Source: Sporomusa sp.
Lineage (GTDB): Bacteria > Bacillota_C > Negativicutes > Sporomusales > Sporomusaceae
DNA length: 7,666 bases
Assembly (NCBI GenBank): GCA_029256645.1
Contig: JAQSXM010000147.1
Location: 1-7,666 of the forward strand
Direction of reading: 5' to 3'
The notes under the pieces are model-generated. The model was not told the origin of the DNA. It made no database searches and worked only from the letters and a program-made list of their open reading frames with translations. The translations under genes and the position numbers were made by a program. This document shows positions 6,511 to 7,666 of the stretch, piece after piece (the stretch's first letter is position 1; the number at the start of each line of letters is the position of its first letter).

Positions 6511-7458
6511 ATGGATATTGTAAAGTTGACTACATTTTTATCGCTGGCGAAGACAGAAAATGTTTCCAAAACCGCGGACGAAATGTATTGTTCACAGGCG
6601 GCAATATCTAAACAAATATCGGTACTGGAAAATTATTATGGCGTGCGTCTTTTTGACAGGGTTGGCAGGAACATAAAGATCAACAGAAACGGAATTATAT
6701 TATTAAAATATAGCGAAAGAATAATTCAGCTTAACCATGACTGCATACAAGAGCTGTCTAAAATAAACAACGCCGGCAGCAGCAAGGTTAGGGTGGGGGC
6801 TACCAGCTTTATTGCTAACTATGTTCTTCCTATTTTGGTAAGTACGTTTCATGGAAACAGCTATGTCACCAATATTGATCTGATTATTGATTATTTTACC
6901 GTTGTTCTGGAAAAGGTAAGGCATTTCGAATTGGACTTCGGATTTATTTCACAGCACAAAATTCATTGCGAATTTGACGGGTTAAAGCTTTTACCGTTTG
7001 AAACAGATGAGTTGGTTTTAATTCTCTCGAAGGATAATTTTTTGGCTCAAAAAGATACTATAACTATTGAAGATTTGGAGAGTCAAACTTTCCTTATTTC
7101 TTCCAAGCCATACTCCGCTACCAGAGAATTTTTCGAAGACGCACTGAAAAAAGCCGGAGCGCCAACTCCCCTCTGTCAGAAGTTTGGCAATACAGAATCG
7201 GTTAAGCAAGGGGTAGCCAAGAACTATGGAGTTGCAGCATTATCTTATAAAAGCGTTGTCAACATAGAATCCCAGCTTCCTGTTCAAATAGCGCATATTA
7301 AAGGGTTAACCCTAAAGCGATACCTTTACTGCGTCAAACGGCGCGATGAAGAGTTGTCCCAAAGCTCGATTGACTTTCTTTCAGAATTTATCGCGGAACC
7401 CGCGAATCACAATTTGTGGAAGAGTGAATACAAGGCTGTGGACCAGGGTACATTTTAA
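6511..7458 (+). CDS. LysR-type transcriptional regulator, divergent from the transporter operon
   Basis: Cytoplasmic DNA-binding regulator of normal LysR length (315 aa). Residues about 1-60 form the winged helix-turn-helix: FLSLAKTENVSKTADEMYCS, then AAISKQISVLENYYGVRLFDR, which matches the family pattern closely. A linker helix (about 60-88) leads to the effector-binding domain (about 92-296), with typical elements VRVGATSFIANYVLP (93-107), LDFGFIS (141-147) and SVKQGVAKNYGVAALS (230-245). The last ~20 residues are polar and extend past the domain. The ATG at 6511 follows GGAGG with 5-base spacing. Position and the divergent control region suggest that it senses the transported anion, or a metabolite of it, and controls the SLC13-type operon and itself. 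The effector cannot be deduced. The gene is followed by repeat sequence only 10 bases after its stop. Confidence 0.93.
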   Translation: MDIVKLTTFLSLAKTENVSKTADEMYCSQAAISKQISVLENYYGVRLFDRVGRNIKINRNGIILLKYSERIIQLNHDCIQELSKINNAGSSKVRVGATSFIANYVLPILVSTFHGNSYVTNIDLIIDYFTVVLEKVRHFELDFGFISQHKIHCEFDGLKLLPFETDELVLILSKDNFLAQKDTITIEDLESQTFLISSKPYSATREFFEDALKKAGAPTPLCQKFGNTESVKQGVAKNYGVAALSYKSVVNIESQLPVQIAHIKGLTLKRYLYCVKRRDEELSQSSIDFLSEFIAEPANHNLWKSEYKAVDQGTF

Positions 7459-7468
7459 TAAAGTAAAC

Positions 7469-7524
7469 AAAAATAAACTGGGGGGCGTTCCTTTTCAAAA
7501 AATAAACTGGGGACGTTCCTTTTC
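7469..7524 (+). repeat. Two tandem copies of a ~25-base CTGGGG..CGTTCCTTTTC motif
   Basis: Copy 1 (7472-7496) and copy 2 (7501-7524) both read AATAAACTGGGG, then GG in copy 1 or A in copy 2, then CGTTCCTTTTC; A-runs precede each. They are the same apart from this one difference. The second copy also forms the left arm of the palindrome at 7505-7584, so copy 1 looks like a duplicated element end. Confidence 0.8.
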
Positions 7525-7584
7525 TGTCAACTGAATTCGCGCCGCTTGTGCGAAACATTGACGAAAAATGAAACGTCCCTAGTT
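7505..7584. mobile_element. REP/MITE-like imperfect palindromic element, ~80 bases, non-coding
   Basis: The left arm (7505-7529, AACTGGGGACGTTCC then TTTTCTGTCA) matches the reverse complement of the right arm (7559-7584, which ends GAAACGTCCCTAGTT) at most positions, with a few mismatches and one single-base gap. The 29-base centre holds a further hairpin. Motifs of the type GGGGACGTTCCTTTT are, from memory, common intergenic repeats in many bacteria near IS200/IS605-like Y1 (REP-associated) transposases. I cannot confirm this here, and no transposase gene is in the window. Confidence 0.55.
7536..7554. repeat. Central hairpin of the palindromic element
   Basis: TTCGC (7536-7540) and GCGAA (7550-7554) form a perfect 5-bp stem with a 9-base loop, nested between the two long arms. 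Confidence 0.45.
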
Positions 7585-7600
7585 GGCTCCTCAGCCAGGG
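7577..7600. repeat. Bulged hairpin adjoining the palindromic element
   Basis: CCCT (7577-7580) pairs with AGGG (7597-7600), and GGCT (7585-7588) pairs with AGCC (7593-7596) around loop CCTC, leaving AGTT as a one-sided bulge. It shares bases with the right arm of the larger palindrome, so the two folds are mutually exclusive. Confidence 0.4.
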
Positions 7601-7618
7601 CGGTCTACGGTAATAACA

Positions 7619-7630
7619 CCGCGTCAGCGG
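7619..7630. repeat. Small GC hairpin, CCGC-GTCA-GCGG
   Basis: A perfect 4-bp stem with a 4-base loop, followed by GGGCGTTCTTCTT. The T-rich stretch is broken by C, so it is only a poor terminator candidate for the LysR gene. Confidence 0.3.
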
Positions 7631-7644
7631 GGCGTTCTTCTTCG

Positions 7645-7660
7645 GGAGCACAGCCGCTCC
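7645..7660. repeat. Small hairpin, GGAGC-N6-GCTCC
   Basis: GGAGC (7645-7649) and GCTCC (7656-7660) form a 5-bp stem. It is the last of four hairpins in the gene-free 7459-7666 tail. I see no coding region there; the reading frames that cross it are repeat-derived. Confidence 0.35.
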
Positions 7661-7666
7661 TTGCCA

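Noticed and set aside
7469..7524. Short CRISPR array
   Set aside because: Only two copies 4 bases apart, with no spacer-sized gaps and no cas genes.
7388..7651. 87-codon open frame on the - strand through the repeat region
   Set aside because: It runs through the palindromic repeats and into the end of the LysR gene, and its sequence is explained by the repeats.
7577..7666. tRNA or rRNA fragment in the GC-rich tail
   Set aside because: The hairpins do not form a cloverleaf, no T-loop consensus is visible, and no rRNA landmark is recognised.

Overview
The window reads as accessory or metabolic chromosome of an endospore-type Firmicute. The Gram-negative-walled class Negativicutes (Sporomusaceae-like) is my best guess. 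The guess rests on strong AGGAGG-type ribosome binding sites, a MacB/HlyD-type envelope exporter, and moderate and uneven GC content. It comes from general impression and not from a database match. No rRNA, tRNA, CRISPR array or intact transposase gene is visible.

Left part (1-3395, + strand, GC-rich): an exporter operon with a large 8-helix FtsX/MacB-type ABC permease (812 aa from the first visible ATG), followed with an 8-base overlap by a HlyD-type membrane fusion protein. The ATPase these need is not in the window and probably lies just upstream. The fusion protein gene ends tail to tail, with a 4-base overlap, against a gene on the other strand. A GC hairpin at this junction lies inside the last codons of the opposing gene.

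Middle part (3392-6360, - strand, less GC-rich), in transcription order from right to left: an SLC13/DASS-family anion transporter; an exported, single-pass, beta-rich protein of unknown family, whose Shine-Dalgarno site touches the transporter stop codon; and a HAD-family phosphatase 36 bases further on. These three look like one transcription unit.

Right part (6361-7458): a 150-base divergent control region and a LysR-type regulator on the + strand. The control region holds a good sigma-A promoter in each direction. A perfect inverted repeat, TATAAC-N5-GTTATA, has the LysR T-N11-A form. Its centre lies about 65 bases upstream of the predicted transporter start and overlaps the regulator's own -10 box. 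This is the classical layout for a LysR protein that represses itself and activates the divergent operon in response to a small molecule, here presumably the transported anion.

Tail (7459-7666): no gene. It holds two tandem copies of a ~25-base motif (AATAAACTGGGG..CGTTCC). The second copy is also the left arm of an ~80-base imperfect palindrome, followed by three more small hairpins. It looks like a REP/MITE-like mobile palindromic element.

The most interesting items are the transporter-plus-exported-partner operon with its LysR switch, the altered SNT motifs (STT and SKT) of the transporter, and the palindromic repeat cluster at the right end.
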